Position numbers and translations under genes: made by a program
Shown: piece after piece, positions 51,939-63,104 of the stretch
Position numbering within the stretch: the first letter of the stretch is position 1
How the letters are laid out: every line of letters starts with the position of its first letter
DNA from: Psychroflexus lacisalsi
GTDB taxonomy: Bacteria; Bacteroidota; Bacteroidia; Flavobacteriales; Flavobacteriaceae
Length of the DNA stretch: 64,000 nt
Assembly: GCF_020164495.1 (NCBI RefSeq)
Contig: NZ_JAIQYZ010000001.1
Coordinates: 496,001 to 560,000, forward strand
Direction: 5' to 3'
The notes under the pieces: generated by a model
Database searches by the model: none
What the model was told of the DNA's origin: nothing
What the model saw: the letters and a program-made list of their open reading frames with translations, nothing else

Positions 51939-52415
51939 ATGAGAAAAAGACAGGCCAAAAAACGTCCCATACTTCCAGATCCAAAATTCAATGATCAGTT
52001 AGTGACAAGATTCGTTAACATGATGATGTGGGACGGAAAAAAATCAATTGCTTTTAAAATATTTTATGATGCGATGGATATCATAGAAGAGAAAAAGCAA
52101 GATGACGAAAAATCTGCTTTAGAAATTTGGAAAGAAGGTTTATCTAATGTGATGCCACACGTCGAAGTGAGAAGTAGACGAGTAGGAGGTGCAACATTTC
52201 AAATCCCATCCCAAATTCGTCCAGATAGAAAAATATCAATTGCGATGAAGTGGTTGATTGGTTATTCTAGAAAGAGAAACGAAAAAACCATGGCCGCAAA
52301 ACTTGCTGGAGAATCCATGGCAGCTGCCAAAGAAGAAGGGGCAGCCGTTAAGAAAAGATTAGATACGCACAAAATGGCTGAAGCCAACAAAGCATTTTCA
52401 CATTTTAGATTCTAA
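51939..52415 (+). CDS. rpsG: 30S ribosomal protein S7
   Basis: 158 residues with the S7 signature ([53 protein letters not shown]). It organises the 3' major domain of 16S rRNA at the head of the 30S subunit. It lies 19 bases after rpsL and 3 bases before fusA, so it shares their message. Confidence 0.99.
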   Translation: MRKRQAKKRPILPDPKFNDQLVTRFVNMMMWDGKKSIAFKIFYDAMDIIEEKKQDDEKSALEIWKEGLSNVMPHVEVRSRRVGGATFQIPSQIRPDRKISIAMKWLIGYSRKRNEKTMAAKLAGESMAAAKEEGAAVKKRLDTHKMAEANKAFSHFRF

Positions 52416-52418
52416 ATA

Positions 52419-54527
52419 ATGGCACAAAGAGATTTAAAATTTACTAGAAATATTGGAATTGCTGCTCATATTGATGCTGGTAAAACAACAACTACTGAGC
52501 GTATTCTTTATTATACTGGTATAAGTCACAAAATAGGAGAAGTTCATGATGGCGCTGCTACTATGGACTGGATGGAGCAAGAGCAGGAAAGAGGAATTAC
52601 TATTACTTCTGCCGCAACACATTGTACATGGCCATATAGAGATCATGAATACATTGTAAACATTATCGATACCCCAGGTCACGTTGATTTCACTGTTGAA
52701 GTCGAACGTTCACTTAGAGTTCTTGATGGTGTGGTTGCTTTATTTAGTGCTGTTGATGGTGTTGAGCCGCAATCTGAAACAGTTTGGAGACAAGCTGATA
52801 AATATAAAGTTCCTCGTCTAGGATTCGTTAATAAAATGGACAGACAAGGGGCTAATTTCTTTAATGTATGTAAGCAGGTTAGAGAAATGTTGGGTGGAAA
52901 TCCAGTACCTCTTCAAGTTCCTATTGGAGATGAGATCGACTTTAAAGGAGTAGTTGATTTAATTTCTAAAAAAGCGATCATCTGGAATGAAGAAGATTTC
53001 GGAATGACTTACGAAGAAATTGATATTCCTGCTGAACTTGAAGCAGATGTAACTAAATATAGAACTGAACTAGTTGAAGCTGTAGCTGAATATGATGAGC
53101 AGTTAATGGAAAAATTCTTCGAAGATGAAGATTCTATTACTGAAGATGAAATTATCGCTGCATTAAGAGCTGCTACTATTGATATGTCTATCATACCAAT
53201 GATGTGTGGTTCAGCGTTTAAAAATAAAGGTGTTCAGGCTATGCTTGACGCTGTAATGAGATATCTTCCATCTCCTGTAGATGTAGAAGCTATTGAAGGT
53301 GAGAATCCTGAGACTGGTGAAGTGGAAACTAGAAAGCCACACGTAGATTCTCCGTTTTCTGCTTTAGCATTTAAAATTGCTACTGATCCTTTTGTGGGAC
53401 GTTTAGCATTCTTTAGAACATATTCTGGTAGATTGGAGGCTGGTTCTTATGTATTGAATAACCGTTCTGGTAAGAAAGAGCGTATTTCAAGAATGTATCA
53501 AATGCACTCCAACAAGCAAGAGCCAATAGATTTTATTGAAGCTGGAGATATTGGTGCTGCTGTAGGATTTAAAGATATTAAGACTGGAGATACACTTACA
53601 GACTTGAAGCATCCAATTACTTTGGAGTCGATGTCTTTTCCAGATCCAGTAATTGGTATTGCTGTTGAGCCAAAAACAAAAGCCGATGTTGAAAAACTTG
53701 GTGTTGCTTTAGGTAAACTCGCAGAAGAAGATCCTACGTTCCAGGTGAAGACTGATGAAGTATCAGGACAAACCATTATTTCAGGAATGGGTGAGCTTCA
53801 CATAGAAATTTTAGTTGACCGTTTAAAACGTGAATTTAAAGTTGAAGTTAACGAAGGTGAGCCTCAAGTAGAATACAAAGAAGCAGTAACTAGAACTGCT
53901 GATCACAGGGAAGTTTACAAAAAACAATCTGGTGGTCGTGGTAAGTTTGCTGATATTGTATTTGAAATGGGTCCTGTTGATGAAGATTTTGAAGGAACAG
54001 GGTTGCAATTTGTGGATCAAATCAAAGGTGGTAGAATTCCAAAAGAATTTGTTCCATCTGTAGAGAAAGGATTCACGGAAGCGATGAAAAATGGTCCTTT
54101 AGCAGGATTTAGAATGGATACTTTAAAGGTAACTCTTAAGGATGGATCTTTCCACCCTGTGGATTCAGATCAACTATCTTTTGAACTTGCTGCTAAATTA
54201 GGTTTCAAATCTGCTGCTAAAAGTGCTGGTGCTATCGTACTTGAACCAATTATGAAAGTTGAAGTGGTAACTCCAGAAGAAAACATGGGTGATATTGTTG
54301 GTGACTTGAATAGAAGAAGAGGCCAAGTGAATAACATGTCCGACAGATCTGGTGCAAAAATCATAAAAGCTGATGTGCCACTTTCAGAAATGTTTGGTTA
54401 TGTAACTACACTTAGAACATTATCCTCTGGTAGAGCAACATCAACAATGGAATTTTTAAAATTTGAAGAAACACCTGCAAGTATTTCTGAAAAAGTAATC
54501 AAGAGTGCTAAAGGTTTAAACGAATAA
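52419..54527 (+). CDS. fusA: Elongation factor G
   Basis: A 702-residue translational GTPase. G1 [16 protein letters not shown]2 [12 protein letters not shown]3 DTPGHVDF and G4 NKMDR are all present, followed by domains II-V (domain IV begins near [30 protein letters not shown]). The acidic insert around residues 195-230 is typical. It translocates tRNA and mRNA after peptide bond formation and aids ribosome recycling. tuf does not follow it, as is usual in Bacteroidota. Confidence 0.99.
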   Translation: MAQRDLKFTRNIGIAAHIDAGKTTTTERILYYTGISHKIGEVHDGAATMDWMEQEQERGITITSAATHCTWPYRDHEYIVNIIDTPGHVDFTVEVERSLRVLDGVVALFSAVDGVEPQSETVWRQADKYKVPRLGFVNKMDRQGANFFNVCKQVREMLGGNPVPLQVPIGDEIDFKGVVDLISKKAIIWNEEDFGMTYEEIDIPAELEADVTKYRTELVEAVAEYDEQLMEKFFEDEDSITEDEIIAALRAATIDMSIIPMMCGSAFKNKGVQAMLDAVMRYLPSPVDVEAIEGENPETGEVETRKPHVDSPFSALAFKIATDPFVGRLAFFRTYSGRLEAGSYVLNNRSGKKERISRMYQMHSNKQEPIDFIEAGDIGAAVGFKDIKTGDTLTDLKHPITLESMSFPDPVIGIAVEPKTKADVEKLGVALGKLAEEDPTFQVKTDEVSGQTIISGMGELHIEILVDRLKREFKVEVNEGEPQVEYKEAVTRTADHREVYKKQSGGRGKFADIVFEMGPVDEDFEGTGLQFVDQIKGGRIPKEFVPSVEKGFTEAMKNGPLAGFRMDTLKVTLKDGSFHPVDSDQLSFELAAKLGFKSAAKSAGAIVLEPIMKVEVVTPEENMGDIVGDLNRRRGQVNNMSDRSGAKIIKADVPLSEMFGYVTTLRTLSSGRATSTMEFLKFEETPASISEKVIKSAKGLNE

Positions 54528-54539
54528 TTAGAGCTTATT

Positions 54540-54845
54540 ATGAGTCAAAAGATAAGAATTAAACTAAAATCATACGACTACAATTTGGTAGATAAGTCTG
54601 CTGAGAAGATCGTAAAGACTGTGAAGACTACAGGTGCTGTGGTTACTGGTCCAATACCTTTACCTACTAAGCGTAAAATCTTTACTGTATTAAGATCTCC
54701 TCACGTTAATAAAAAGGCTAGAGAACAATTTCAATTAGACTCTTTTAAGAGATTATTGGATATATACAGTTCTTCATCAAAAACAATTGATGCATTGATG
54801 AAGCTTGAATTACCAAGTGGAGTAGAAGTAGAGATCAAAGTATAA
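54540..54845 (+). CDS. rpsJ: 30S ribosomal protein S10
   Basis: 101 residues with the S10 pattern ([60 protein letters not shown]). In E. coli the homologue also works as the antitermination factor NusE. It follows fusA by 12 bases and precedes a 161-base structured spacer before rplC. Confidence 0.99.
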   Translation: MSQKIRIKLKSYDYNLVDKSAEKIVKTVKTTGAVVTGPIPLPTKRKIFTVLRSPHVNKKAREQFQLDSFKRLLDIYSSSSKTIDALMKLELPSGVEVEIKV

Positions 54846-54849
54846 GTAT

Positions 54850-54940
54850 ATTCCCGCGAAAGCGGGAATCTTAAAATTCCTACTGGGTAGGAATTAACAT
54901 GTCCCGAGCATTAGACGAGGGAAAAACGGAAGAAAAATAC
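54850..54940 (+). promoter_or_regulatory. Structured leader upstream of rplC
   Basis: Three candidate hairpins lie in the rpsJ-rplC spacer: TTCCCGC-GAAA-GCGGGAA (54851-54868, GNRA-type loop), AATTCCTAC-TGG-GTAGGAATT (54875-54895), and a weaker TCCC...GGGA stem (54902-54922). They precede a terminator (54941-54977). Together they look like a ribosomal-protein leader that could feed back on the S10 operon. The first hairpin could also be a common intergenic repeat. Confidence 0.55.
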
Positions 54941-54977
54941 ATTCAGGATGAAGTGTTTTTTGTCCTGAATTTTTTTT
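54941..54977 (+). terminator. Terminator/attenuator before rplC
   Basis: ATTCAGGA (54941-54948) and TCCTGAAT (54963-54970) form an 8-bp stem followed by eight T. It ends 29 bases before the rplC ATG. No new promoter is visible after it, so read-through is needed to express the S10-spc genes. Confidence 0.78.
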
Positions 54978-55006
54978 AGATAAATAGTAATAATCAAAAA
55001 TTAATT

Positions 55007-55621
55007 ATGTCTGGGTTAATAGGAAAAAAAATCGGCATGACTAGTCTCTTCGACGAGAACGGGAAAAACATCCCTTGTACTGTTGTAGAAGCTGGTCCAT
55101 GTGTAGTTACCCAAGTCAGAACCAACGAGGTTGACGGGTATGAAGCGCTTCAACTTGGTTTCGATGACAAATCAGACAAAAATGCCACAAAAGCTGACTT
55201 AGGTCACTTTAAGAAAGCTGGTACTTCTGTCAAACGACGAGTCATGGAATTCCAGGGATTTAAAGAAGAGTATAAGTTAGGTGATCACATCACTGTAGAC
55301 TTATTCAAAGAAAACGAATTTGTAGACGTTAGTGCTACATCTAAAGGAAAAGGATTCCAAGGGGTTGTAAAACGTCATGGCTTTGCAGGTTCTGAGAGAA
55401 CTCACGGACAGCAAAGTATGGGAAGAGCTCCTGGTTCTGTTGGTGCTGCCTCATATCCAGCTCGTATTTTCAAAGGAATGAAAATGGGTGGACAAATGGG
55501 AAATGTAAAAGTAAAAGTACAAAATCTAAAAGTGTTGAAAGTTGTACCGGAAAAGAACTTGATCGTCATCAAGGGATGTATTCCTGGGCATAATAACACT
55601 TATGTAACTATTCAGAAGTAA
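55007..55621 (+). CDS. rplC: 50S ribosomal protein L3
   Basis: 204 residues: [31 protein letters not shown] at the start and the core loop [33 protein letters not shown], which reaches toward the peptidyl-transferase centre. It is one of the first proteins to bind 23S rRNA. It is the first gene after the attenuator-like spacer and shares one base with the rplD start. Confidence 0.99.
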   Translation: MSGLIGKKIGMTSLFDENGKNIPCTVVEAGPCVVTQVRTNEVDGYEALQLGFDDKSDKNATKADLGHFKKAGTSVKRRVMEFQGFKEEYKLGDHITVDLFKENEFVDVSATSKGKGFQGVVKRHGFAGSERTHGQQSMGRAPGSVGAASYPARIFKGMKMGGQMGNVKVKVQNLKVLKVVPEKNLIVIKGCIPGHNNTYVTIQK

Positions 55622-56250
55622 TGAAAGTATCAGTTTTAGATATAAAAGGAAAGGAAACAGGTAGAGAGGTAGAACTTTCAGAATCTGTTTTCGGATTGGA
55701 ACCTAACGATCACGTAGTATATCTTGATGTTAAGCAGCACTTAGCTAATAAGCGTCAAGGAACTCACAAGGCTAAAGAAAGAGCTGAGATTGTTGGTAGT
55801 ACAAGAAAGATAAAGAAACAAAAAGGTACGGGTACTGCTCGTGCTGGTAGTATTAAATCTCCTATCTTCAAAGGTGGTGGTAGAGTTTTTGGTCCAAGAC
55901 CAAGAGACTATCATTTTAAGCTGAATAAGAAGTTGAAGAGATTGGCTAGAAAAACTGTTTTGTCACAAAAATTAAAGAACAATCAATTGATGATTGTCGA
56001 AGATTTTGGTTTCGAAGCACCCAAAACAAAAGAGTTTCTTAATGTTCTTGATAATCTGAACATTAGAGATAAAAAATCTCTACTTGTCTTGGATGAGTCG
56101 AATAAAAACGTATATTTGTCGTCCCGTAATTTGAAATCTGCTAAAGTTGTAAATGTCTCAGAATTAAACACTTACAATATTTTAAATAGCAATGTTTTAT
56201 TAATTACTGAAAGCAGATTAGAAGAATTACAAAATAATCTCAACAAATAG
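55621..56250 (+). CDS. rplD: 50S ribosomal protein L4
   Basis: 209 residues with the L4 pattern ([50 protein letters not shown]). The long basic loop extends into the exit tunnel. In E. coli L4 represses its own operon through the S10 leader; whether it acts on the spacer before rplC here is unknown. Confidence 0.99.
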   Translation: MKVSVLDIKGKETGREVELSESVFGLEPNDHVVYLDVKQHLANKRQGTHKAKERAEIVGSTRKIKKQKGTGTARAGSIKSPIFKGGGRVFGPRPRDYHFKLNKKLKRLARKTVLSQKLKNNQLMIVEDFGFEAPKTKEFLNVLDNLNIRDKKSLLVLDESNKNVYLSSRNLKSAKVVNVSELNTYNILNSNVLLITESRLEELQNNLNK

Positions 56251-56255
56251 TAGCT

Positions 56256-56546
56256 ATGAGCATTTTGGTAAAACCAATTATTACAGAGAAAGCAACAAAT
56301 GAAAGCGAACTAAGAAACGCATTTTCATTTGTCGTAGATCGTAATGCCAACAAAATCCAGATCAAGGAGGCAGTTGAGTCAGCTTATGGCGTTACGGTAG
56401 AAAAAGTACGTACACTTAATGTTATTCCTAAAATCAAATCTCGTTATACAAAAACAGGTATGGTAACTGGACAAACATCCGCGTACAAGAAAGCTATTAT
56501 AAAAGTAGCTGAAGGAGAAACAATTGATTTGTATAGTAATCTATAA
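56256..56546 (+). CDS. rplW: 50S ribosomal protein L23
   Basis: 96 residues, L23 fold (ILVKPIITEKATNESE, YAFVVDRNANK-type strand, GVTVEKVRTLNVIPK). It lies at the tunnel exit and is the docking site for trigger factor and SRP in studied bacteria. It follows rplD by 5 bases and precedes rplB by 9. Confidence 0.98.
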   Translation: MSILVKPIITEKATNESELRNAFSFVVDRNANKIQIKEAVESAYGVTVEKVRTLNVIPKIKSRYTKTGMVTGQTSAYKKAIIKVAEGETIDLYSNL

Positions 56547-56555
56547 GCTTAAAAC

Positions 56556-57383
56556 ATGTCGGTTAAAAAACTAAAACCAAACACACCAGGACAGCGATTT
56601 AAAGTAGCTAATGGCTTTGATGCTATTACTGCTAGCAAGCCAGAGAAATCTTTGCTTGCTTCTCGCAAACGTTCCGGTGGACGAAATAATTCAGGAAAGA
56701 TGACCATGCGTTACATAGGTGGTGGTCACAAGAAGCGTTACAGAATTATCGACTTCAAAAGGGATAAAAAAGATATCCAGGCTGAAGTTATGACTGTAGA
56801 GTACGATCCTAATAGAACAGCATTCATCGCTTTATTACATTATGAAGATGGTGAAAAAAGATATATCATCGCGCCTAGCGGAATTAAGGTAGGTCAAAAG
56901 ATTGTATCTGGTAGCTCTCAGGTTCCAACTGAAATCGGTAATGCAATGCCATTATCCCAGATTCCATTTGGTACTATAATATCTTGTGTTGAACTAAGAC
57001 CAGAACAAGGAGCTGTTATGGCTCGTAGTGCTGGTACTTTTGCTCAATTGATGGCAAAGGATGGTAAATATGTAACTATTAAACTTCCTTCTGGTGAGAC
57101 TAGAATGGTGTTGTCTACCTGTATTGCTACAGTTGGTGCGGTATCAAATAGTGATCATCAATTGACAATATCAGGTAAAGCTGGTAGAAGCAGATGGTTG
57201 GGTAGAAGACCTAGAACTAGACCTGTAGTGATGAATCCTGTCGATCACCCAATGGGTGGTGGTGAAGGTAAATCTTCAGGTGGTCATCCAAGATCAAGAA
57301 ATGGTATTCCTGCTAAAGGATTTAAAACACGTTCTAAGACAAAGTCTAGTAATAAGCACATCATAGAGCGTAAAAAGAAATAA
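56556..57383 (+). CDS. rplB: 50S ribosomal protein L2
   Basis: 275 residues with the L2 signature ([74 protein letters not shown]). The conserved His in DHPMGGGEG is present. It is required for peptidyl-transferase assembly and subunit association. Confidence 0.99.
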   Translation: MSVKKLKPNTPGQRFKVANGFDAITASKPEKSLLASRKRSGGRNNSGKMTMRYIGGGHKKRYRIIDFKRDKKDIQAEVMTVEYDPNRTAFIALLHYEDGEKRYIIAPSGIKVGQKIVSGSSQVPTEIGNAMPLSQIPFGTIISCVELRPEQGAVMARSAGTFAQLMAKDGKYVTIKLPSGETRMVLSTCIATVGAVSNSDHQLTISGKAGRSRWLGRRPRTRPVVMNPVDHPMGGGEGKSSGGHPRSRNGIPAKGFKTRSKTKSSNKHIIERKKK

Positions 57384-57386
57384 GAT

Positions 57387-57665
57387 ATGGCACGTTCATT
57401 AAAGAAAGGACCTTTTGTCCATTATAAAGTAGATAAAAAAGTTGCTCAAAACCTTGATTCAGGTAAGAAATCTGTAATCAAAACATGGTCTAGAGCATCC
57501 ACCATTACTCCTGATTTCGTTGGTCAGACTTTTGGTGTGCACAATGGAAGACAATTCGTACCTGTTTTTGTAACAGAGAACATGGTAGGTCATAAACTTG
57601 GAGAATTTTCTCCAACGCGTACTTTCAGAGGTCACCAAGGTTCCAAGAATAAAGGAAAAAAATAA
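57387..57665 (+). CDS. rpsS: 30S ribosomal protein S19
   Basis: 92 residues: [70 protein letters not shown]. It sits at the top of the 30S head near S13. It lies 3 bases after rplB and 7 bases before rplV. Confidence 0.99.
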   Translation: MARSLKKGPFVHYKVDKKVAQNLDSGKKSVIKTWSRASTITPDFVGQTFGVHNGRQFVPVFVTENMVGHKLGEFSPTRTFRGHQGSKNKGKK

Positions 57666-57672
57666 TTGAACA

Positions 57673-58080
57673 ATGGGAGTAAGAAAAAGAAATAGAGCAG
57701 AAATGCTTAAGGAACAGAAAAGTCAACTTGCTATTGCAAAATTGAACAACTGTCCAACATCTCCACGTAAAATGAGACTTGTTGCTGATTTGGTGAGAGG
57801 TAAGGATGTTGGTCATGCTTTGCAAATATTAAAGTTTAGTACTAAGGTGGCCTCTGGTAGATTGGAGAAATTACTTCTTTCTGCTATTGCTAACTGGCAG
57901 GCTAAGAATGAAGATGCAGATCTTGAGCAAGCTGAAGTTTTTATAAAAGAAATTAAAGTTGATAGTGGCAGTATGTTAAAACGTCTACGTCCAGCACCAC
58001 AAGGTCGTGCTCACAGAATACGTAAGCGTTCTAATCATGTCACTCTTATACTAGGAGAAAAAAATAACACTGAAAGCTAG
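57673..58080 (+). CDS. rplV: 50S ribosomal protein L22
   Basis: 135 residues: the N-terminal basic extension [18 protein letters not shown] is longer than in E. coli L22. The core has [21 protein letters not shown], and the tunnel loop region [26 protein letters not shown] is intact. It lines the exit tunnel; loop changes give macrolide resistance in other bacteria, but none are evident here. Confidence 0.98.
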   Translation: MGVRKRNRAEMLKEQKSQLAIAKLNNCPTSPRKMRLVADLVRGKDVGHALQILKFSTKVASGRLEKLLLSAIANWQAKNEDADLEQAEVFIKEIKVDSGSMLKRLRPAPQGRAHRIRKRSNHVTLILGEKNNTES

Positions 58081-58087
58081 ATAGACT

Positions 58088-58798
58088 ATGGGACAAAAAA
58101 CAAATCCAATCGGTAATAGACTCGGTATCATTAAAGGATGGGAATCCAACTGGTACGGAGGCAACGATTACGGTGATAATCTTGCAGAAGACTACAAGAT
58201 TAGAAAGTATATCCATGCACGTTTAACTAAAGCTAGTGTTTCGCGCGTAATTATTGAGCGTACGCTTAAACTTGTAACCGTTACTATCACTACCGCTAGA
58301 CCAGGTATCATTATCGGGAAAGGTGGCCAAGAGGTAGACAAGTTGAAAGAAGAGCTTAAAAAAATTACGGATAAGGAAGTTCAGGTAAATATATTTGAAA
58401 TTAAAAGACCCGAATTAGATGCGCATCTTGTAGCTACCAGTGTGGCGAGACAAGTTGAAAACAGAATTTCTTATAGGAGAGCTACAAAAATGGCTATCGC
58501 GGCAGCTATGAGAATGAATGCTGAGGGAATTAAGATTCAGGTATCTGGACGTTTAAATGGAGCTGAAATGGCCCGTGTTGAAACTTATAAAGAAGGACGA
58601 ATTCCTTTATCTACTTTTAGAGCTGATATTGATTATGCTTTAGTTGAATCTCACACTACTTATGGTAGATTGGGTATTAAAGTATGGATCATGAAAGGTG
58701 AAGTTTATGGAAAGCGTGAGCTATCTCCATTAGTTGGCTTAGCTAAAAATGAGACTAAAGGAAAAGCGAGACGACCTAAAGCACGTCGTAGAAAATAA
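58088..58798 (+). CDS. rpsC: 30S ribosomal protein S3
   Basis: 236 residues: [24 protein letters not shown], the KH domain loop [19 protein letters not shown] and [38 protein letters not shown]. The basic tail ends [11 protein letters not shown]. It forms part of the mRNA entry channel and helicase activity of the 30S subunit. Confidence 0.99.
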   Translation: MGQKTNPIGNRLGIIKGWESNWYGGNDYGDNLAEDYKIRKYIHARLTKASVSRVIIERTLKLVTVTITTARPGIIIGKGGQEVDKLKEELKKITDKEVQVNIFEIKRPELDAHLVATSVARQVENRISYRRATKMAIAAAMRMNAEGIKIQVSGRLNGAEMARVETYKEGRIPLSTFRADIDYALVESHTTYGRLGIKVWIMKGEVYGKRELSPLVGLAKNETKGKARRPKARRRK

Positions 58799-58820
58799 TC
58801 ATTAAAGATTAAGATAAGAG

Positions 58821-59240
58821 ATGTTACAGCCAAAAAGAACAAAATTTCGTAAGCAGCAAAAGGGACGTATGAAAGGGGTCTCGCAAAGAGGTCATAGACT
58901 TTCAAATGGAACTTTTGGAATCAAATCTTTAGATTCTTCTTTTGTTACTGCAAGACAAATTGAGGCTGCACGTATCGCAGCAACGCGTTACATGAAAAGG
59001 GAAGGTTCTATTTGGATCAAAATATTTCCAGATAAGCCTATAACCAAGAAGCCTCTTGAAGTCCGTATGGGTAAAGGTAAAGGTTCAGTAGAATATTGGG
59101 CAGCTGTAGTTCAGCCAGGTCGTATTTTATTTGAAATTGGTGGTGTTCCTCAAGCTGTTGCAAAAGAAGCTTTGAGATTAGCCGCTCAAAAATTACCTGT
59201 TAAAACAAAATTTATAGTCGCTAGAGATTATCAAGAATAA
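58821..59240 (+). CDS. rplP: 50S ribosomal protein L16
   Basis: 139 residues: [93 protein letters not shown]. It positions tRNA in the A site. The conserved Arg of the KGRMKG region, a hydroxylation site in some bacteria, is present. Confidence 0.99.
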   Translation: MLQPKRTKFRKQQKGRMKGVSQRGHRLSNGTFGIKSLDSSFVTARQIEAARIAATRYMKREGSIWIKIFPDKPITKKPLEVRMGKGKGSVEYWAAVVQPGRILFEIGGVPQAVAKEALRLAAQKLPVKTKFIVARDYQE

Positions 59241-59246
59241 ATAAAG

Positions 59247-59438
59247 ATGAGACAATCTGAAGTAAAAGAGCTTTCGGTAGAAGAATTGCACGAAGAATTG
59301 ACAAATCATCAGACAAAATTGTCTGAGTTGAAAATGACTCATGTACTTTCTCCTTTAGAAAATCCTTCTGAAATCCAAAAAGTCAGAAGAACAGTTGCGA
59401 GAATCGCTACCGAAATCAATAAAAGAGAATTAGATTAA
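59247..59438 (+). CDS. rpmC: 50S ribosomal protein L29
   Basis: 63 residues, the typical two-helix L29 ([63 protein letters not shown]). It lies next to L23 at the tunnel exit. It starts 6 bases after rplP and ends 11 bases before rpsQ. Confidence 0.98.
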   Translation: MRQSEVKELSVEELHEELTNHQTKLSELKMTHVLSPLENPSEIQKVRRTVARIATEINKRELD

Positions 59439-59449
59439 TTCTACTTACA

Positions 59450-59707
59450 ATGGAAAAAAGAAATTTAAGAAAAGAACGTATCGGTGTTGTGACAAGCAAC
59501 AAAATGGATAAATCCATTGTCGTTTCTGAAGTCAAGAAAATAAAGCATCCAATGTATGGTAAGTTCGTTTTAAAAACGAAAAAATACGTTGCGCATGATG
59601 AAAAGAATGACTGCAATGACGGTGATACAGTAAGAATTATGGAAACTAGACCCCTCAGCAAAACAAAACGCTGGAGATTAGTTGATATAATTGAAAGAGC
59701 TAAATAA
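59450..59707 (+). CDS. rpsQ: 30S ribosomal protein S17
   Basis: 85 residues with the OB-fold S17 signature ([79 protein letters not shown]). It is a primary 16S rRNA binder of the 30S body. It precedes rplN by 2 bases. Confidence 0.99.
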   Translation: MEKRNLRKERIGVVTSNKMDKSIVVSEVKKIKHPMYGKFVLKTKKYVAHDEKNDCNDGDTVRIMETRPLSKTKRWRLVDIIERAK

Positions 59708-59709
59708 CT

Positions 59710-60078
59710 ATGGTACAACAAGAATCAAGATTAAGAGTAGCAGACAATACTGGTGCTAAATCAGTTTTAGTTATTCGTGTCCTAGGGGGTACGAATAGAC
59801 GATATGCTTCGGTTGGCGATAAAGTTGTAGTCAGCGTTAAAGAAGCTACTCCAAATGGAAACATAAAAAAAGGTGCTGTTTCAACAGCAGTTGTTGTAAG
59901 AACAAGTAAAGAAGTAAGACGTCCAGATGGATCTTATATTCGCTTTGATGACAACGCCTGTGTTTTATTAAATCCTACAGGAGAAATGAGAGGTACACGT
60001 GTATTTGGACCAGTTGCCAAAGAACTTCGTGAAAATCAGTTTATGAAAATTGTTTCACTTGCACCTGAGGTGCTTTAA
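59710..60078 (+). CDS. rplN: 50S ribosomal protein L14
   Basis: 122 residues: [65 protein letters not shown]. It lies at the subunit interface and contacts L19. Full family length. It ends 10 bases before the rplX start. Confidence 0.99.
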   Translation: MVQQESRLRVADNTGAKSVLVIRVLGGTNRRYASVGDKVVVSVKEATPNGNIKKGAVSTAVVVRTSKEVRRPDGSYIRFDDNACVLLNPTGEMRGTRVFGPVAKELRENQFMKIVSLAPEVL

Positions 60079-60088
60079 ATCTATCATT

Positions 60089-60400
60089 ATGAAAAGAAGT
60101 AGAATTAAAAAAGGTGATCAAGTAAGAGTAATTGCTGGTGATCATAAAGGAAAAGAAGGCAAAGTATTAGATATACTTGTAAAAAAAGATAAGGCAATAG
60201 TCGAAGAAGTCAACATGATTTCTAAACACCAAAAGCCCTCTGCAACAAATCCACAAGGTGGAATTACTAAAAAGGAAGCTCCTATTCACGTTTCAAATTT
60301 ATCTCTTATCACTAAAGATGGTAAGACTACAAGACTTGGAACTAAAGTAGAAGATGGCAAAAAAGTAAGAGTTGCTAAGAAAACAAATGAAGTGATTTAA
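60089..60400 (+). CDS. rplX: 50S ribosomal protein L24
   Basis: 103 residues with the KOW motif [23 protein letters not shown] and [18 protein letters not shown]. It is an assembly initiator for the 50S subunit. I start at ATG 60089 ([10 protein letters not shown]); an upstream in-frame codon lies inside rplN and would add residues not seen in L24. Confidence 0.98.
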   Translation: MKRSRIKKGDQVRVIAGDHKGKEGKVLDILVKKDKAIVEEVNMISKHQKPSATNPQGGITKKEAPIHVSNLSLITKDGKTTRLGTKVEDGKKVRVAKKTNEVI

Positions 60401-60402
60401 TT

Positions 60403-60954
60403 ATGAGTTACGTACCAAGATTAAAAGAAGAATATAACAGTAAAATACTTCCAGCTCTTCGTGAAGAGTTTAGTTATTCTAATACTATGGAAGTTCCAAG
60501 ACTCAAGAAAATAGTATTGAGTAGAGGTGTTGGTGCAGCAATTGCAGATAAAAAATTAATAGATCACTCTATTGAAGAATTTTCTACAATAACTGGCCAG
60601 AAAGCTGTTCAGACTATATCAAAGAAGGATGTTGCTTCTTTCAAATTAAGAAAGGGAATGCCAATTGGTGTTAAAGTGACTCTTCGTGGTTATAGAATGT
60701 ATGAATTTTTGGATAGATTAATAACTTCAGCATTACCGCGTGTTAGAGATTTCAATGGTATCAATCCGGATGGATTTGATGGTAGAGGAAACTACAACTT
60801 AGGTATTACTGAGCAGATTATTTTTCCTGAAATTAACATTGATAAAGTAAATAGAATCTCAGGGATGGATGTAAGTTTTGTGACATCAGCTGAAACTGAT
60901 CAAGAAGCAAAATCTTTGTTGACTGAATTGGGGTTACCATTTAAAAAGAAATAA
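60403..60954 (+). CDS. rplE: 50S ribosomal protein L5
   Basis: 183 residues: [91 protein letters not shown]. It binds 5S rRNA in the central protuberance. Two bases separate it from rplX and from rpsN. Confidence 0.99.
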   Translation: MSYVPRLKEEYNSKILPALREEFSYSNTMEVPRLKKIVLSRGVGAAIADKKLIDHSIEEFSTITGQKAVQTISKKDVASFKLRKGMPIGVKVTLRGYRMYEFLDRLITSALPRVRDFNGINPDGFDGRGNYNLGITEQIIFPEINIDKVNRISGMDVSFVTSAETDQEAKSLLTELGLPFKKK

Positions 60955-60956
60955 TT

Positions 60957-61226
60957 ATGGCAAAGGAATCAATGAAAGCCCGTGAGGTTAAACGCCAGAA
61001 AACGGTTGAAAAATATGCTGAGAAAAGAAAAGCTTTAAAAGAAGCTGGAGATTTTGAAGCTTTACAAAAACTACCTAAGAATGCTTCTCCTGTGAGAATG
61101 CATAACCGATGTAAGCTTACAGGTAGACCAAAAGGATACATGAGACAATTTGGTCTCTCTAGAGTTATGTTTAGAGAAATGGCTAATCAAGGTCTTATCC
61201 CAGGGGTTAAAAAAGCAAGTTGGTAA
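60957..61226 (+). CDS. rpsN: 30S ribosomal protein S14 (zinc-independent form)
   Basis: 89 residues: [32 protein letters not shown] and the C-terminal [41 protein letters not shown]. Only one Cys remains where zinc-type S14 has four, so this is the longer, zinc-free (C-minus) version. It lies in the 30S head. Confidence 0.98.
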   Translation: MAKESMKAREVKRQKTVEKYAEKRKALKEAGDFEALQKLPKNASPVRMHNRCKLTGRPKGYMRQFGLSRVMFREMANQGLIPGVKKASW

Positions 61227-61247
61227 TTAATTTAAAAATGCAATAAA

Positions 61248-61646
61248 ATGAATATTGATCCAGTTGCAGATTATTTAACTAGAGTTAGAAACGCAGTTTT
61301 GGCTTCTCATAGAGTTGTCGAAATACCGGCTTCTAACCTAAAAAAGGAGATCACAAAAATATTGTTCGATCAAGGCTATATCTTAAGCTATAAATTTATC
61401 GATGATGATACTCAAGGTGTCATCAAGATAGCTTTAAAATATGACAAGTTTACAAACGATCCTGTAATCAAAAAATTACAGAGAGTAAGTAAGCCTGGTT
61501 TAAGAAAGTATTCCGGTTCTGATGAAATTCCTAGAGTTCTTAATGGACTTGGTATTTCTATCGTATCTACTTCAAAAGGAGTAATGACAGGAAAGCAAGC
61601 AGAGAGAGAACACGTTGGAGGTGAAATCCTTTGTTACGTATACTAA
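61248..61646 (+). CDS. rpsH: 30S ribosomal protein S8
   Basis: 132 residues: DPVADYLTRVRNAVLASHRVVEIPASNLKKEITKIL, KPGLRKYSGSDEIPRVLNGLGISIVSTSKGVMTGKQAEREHVGGEILCYVY. In E. coli S8 represses the spc operon by binding the rplE region. It is a primary binder of the 16S central domain. Confidence 0.99.
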   Translation: MNIDPVADYLTRVRNAVLASHRVVEIPASNLKKEITKILFDQGYILSYKFIDDDTQGVIKIALKYDKFTNDPVIKKLQRVSKPGLRKYSGSDEIPRVLNGLGISIVSTSKGVMTGKQAEREHVGGEILCYVY

Positions 61647-61664
61647 TATAAAAAGACAAAAATT

Positions 61665-62207
61665 ATGTCAAGAATAGGTTATAGTCCAGTTAGTATTCCA
61701 GAAGGCGTCACAGTTGATTTAAAAGATGATACTATTACAGTGAAGGGTAAGCTTGGAGAGTTAACACAAACTTTCAGCGAGATTACAATCAAGATAGAGG
61801 ACAATGAGATTCTTTTTGAGAGACCTTCTGATAAGAAAACGCACAAAGCTAAGCATGGTTTGTACAGATCACTTGTTTACAATATGATCGAAGGAGTAAC
61901 TCAAGGTTTTACTAAAGAATTGGAACTTGTAGGTGTTGGTTATAGAGCATCAAATCAAGGACAAAAATTAGATATCGCTGTTGGTTTTTCTCACAACATT
62001 GTTATAGATTTGGCATCCGAAGTAAAATTGGAAACAATCTCAGAAAAAGGTAAGAATCCAATCATTAAATTATCGTCATTTGACAAACAACTTGTTTCAC
62101 AAGTAGCTGCTAAAATTCGTTCATTTAGACGACCTGAGCCTTACAAAGGAAAAGGTATCAGATACGTAGGTGAATATATAAGAAGAAAAGCAGGTAAATC
62201 AGCTTAA
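61665..62207 (+). CDS. rplF: 50S ribosomal protein L6
   Basis: 180 residues of two related domains: [60 protein letters not shown], and the C-terminal [27 protein letters not shown]. It lies near the GTPase-associated centre of the 50S subunit. It precedes rplR by 2 bases. Confidence 0.99.
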   Translation: MSRIGYSPVSIPEGVTVDLKDDTITVKGKLGELTQTFSEITIKIEDNEILFERPSDKKTHKAKHGLYRSLVYNMIEGVTQGFTKELELVGVGYRASNQGQKLDIAVGFSHNIVIDLASEVKLETISEKGKNPIIKLSSFDKQLVSQVAAKIRSFRRPEPYKGKGIRYVGEYIRRKAGKSA

Positions 62208-62209
62208 TT

Positions 62210-62566
62210 ATGGGATTTTCTAAAGAAAAAAGAAGACTTAAAATACGCAAGCGTGTAAGAAAAACAATTACAGGTACACCGGGTAAGCCAAGGCTATCCG
62301 TGTTTAGAAGTAATAACGAAATCTATGCGCAATTGATTGATGATGTTAATGGAGTTACATTAGCTTCAGCATCTTCAAGAGATAAAGATATTGATGTAAC
62401 TAACAAAACGAAGTCTGAGGCTTCAATTATTGTTGGTGAAACTATTGCAAAAAAAGCATTAGAAAAAAAAATTGACTCAATCTCTTTTGATAGAAGTGGT
62501 TATTTATATCACGGTAGAGTAAAATCATTAGCCGAAGGTGCTCGTAAAGGAGGCTTAAAATTTTAA
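62210..62566 (+). CDS. rplR: 50S ribosomal protein L18
   Basis: 118 residues: basic N terminus [56 protein letters not shown] and the closing [26 protein letters not shown]. It carries 5S rRNA to the 50S subunit with L5. It precedes rpsE by 3 bases. Confidence 0.99.
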   Translation: MGFSKEKRRLKIRKRVRKTITGTPGKPRLSVFRSNNEIYAQLIDDVNGVTLASASSRDKDIDVTNKTKSEASIIVGETIAKKALEKKIDSISFDRSGYLYHGRVKSLAEGARKGGLKF

Positions 62567-62569
62567 TAT

Positions 62570-63094
62570 ATGTATCAAGATTATAAAAATGTTGAAACAG
62601 TAAAACCAGGTGGACTCGATCTTAAAGATCGTCTAGTTGGAGTTCAACGTGTTACGAAAGTTACAAAAGGTGGTAGAGCATTTGGTTTTTCTGCTATTGT
62701 TGTTGTAGGTGATGAAAACGGTGTTGTAGGACATGGTTTAGGTAAATCTAAAGAGGTTGCTGATGCTATTTCGAAAGCTGTTGAAGATGCTAAGAAAAAC
62801 TTAGTAAGAATTCCATTACACAAATCTACATTGCCACATGAGCAGTTAGGTAAGTATGGTGGAGCGAGAGTTTTCTTATTACCTGCATCTGAAGGTACTG
62901 GTGTCATCGCTGGTGGACCAACTCGTATGGTATTGGAATCTGTTGGTGTGCATGATGTACTTTCTAAAAATCAAGGTTCATCTAACCCACACAACATGGT
63001 TAAAGCAACTTTTGATGCCCTTTTAAAGTTAAGAGGAGCAGAACAAATTGCTAAGCAAAGAGGAATTACCCTCGAGAAATTATTTAATGGTTAA
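62570..63094 (+). CDS. rpsE: 30S ribosomal protein S5
   Basis: 174 residues: [65 protein letters not shown], then [43 protein letters not shown]. It supports decoding accuracy and the mRNA entry site. Ten bases separate it from rpmD. Confidence 0.99.
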   Translation: MYQDYKNVETVKPGGLDLKDRLVGVQRVTKVTKGGRAFGFSAIVVVGDENGVVGHGLGKSKEVADAISKAVEDAKKNLVRIPLHKSTLPHEQLGKYGGARVFLLPASEGTGVIAGGPTRMVLESVGVHDVLSKNQGSSNPHNMVKATFDALLKLRGAEQIAKQRGITLEKLFNG

Positions 63095-63104
63095 GACCCT
63101 TATT

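Noticed and set aside
54528-54539. Loss of tuf from the str operon
   Set aside because: The tuf gene is normally located elsewhere in Bacteroidota, so its absence between fusA and rpsJ is not an anomaly.
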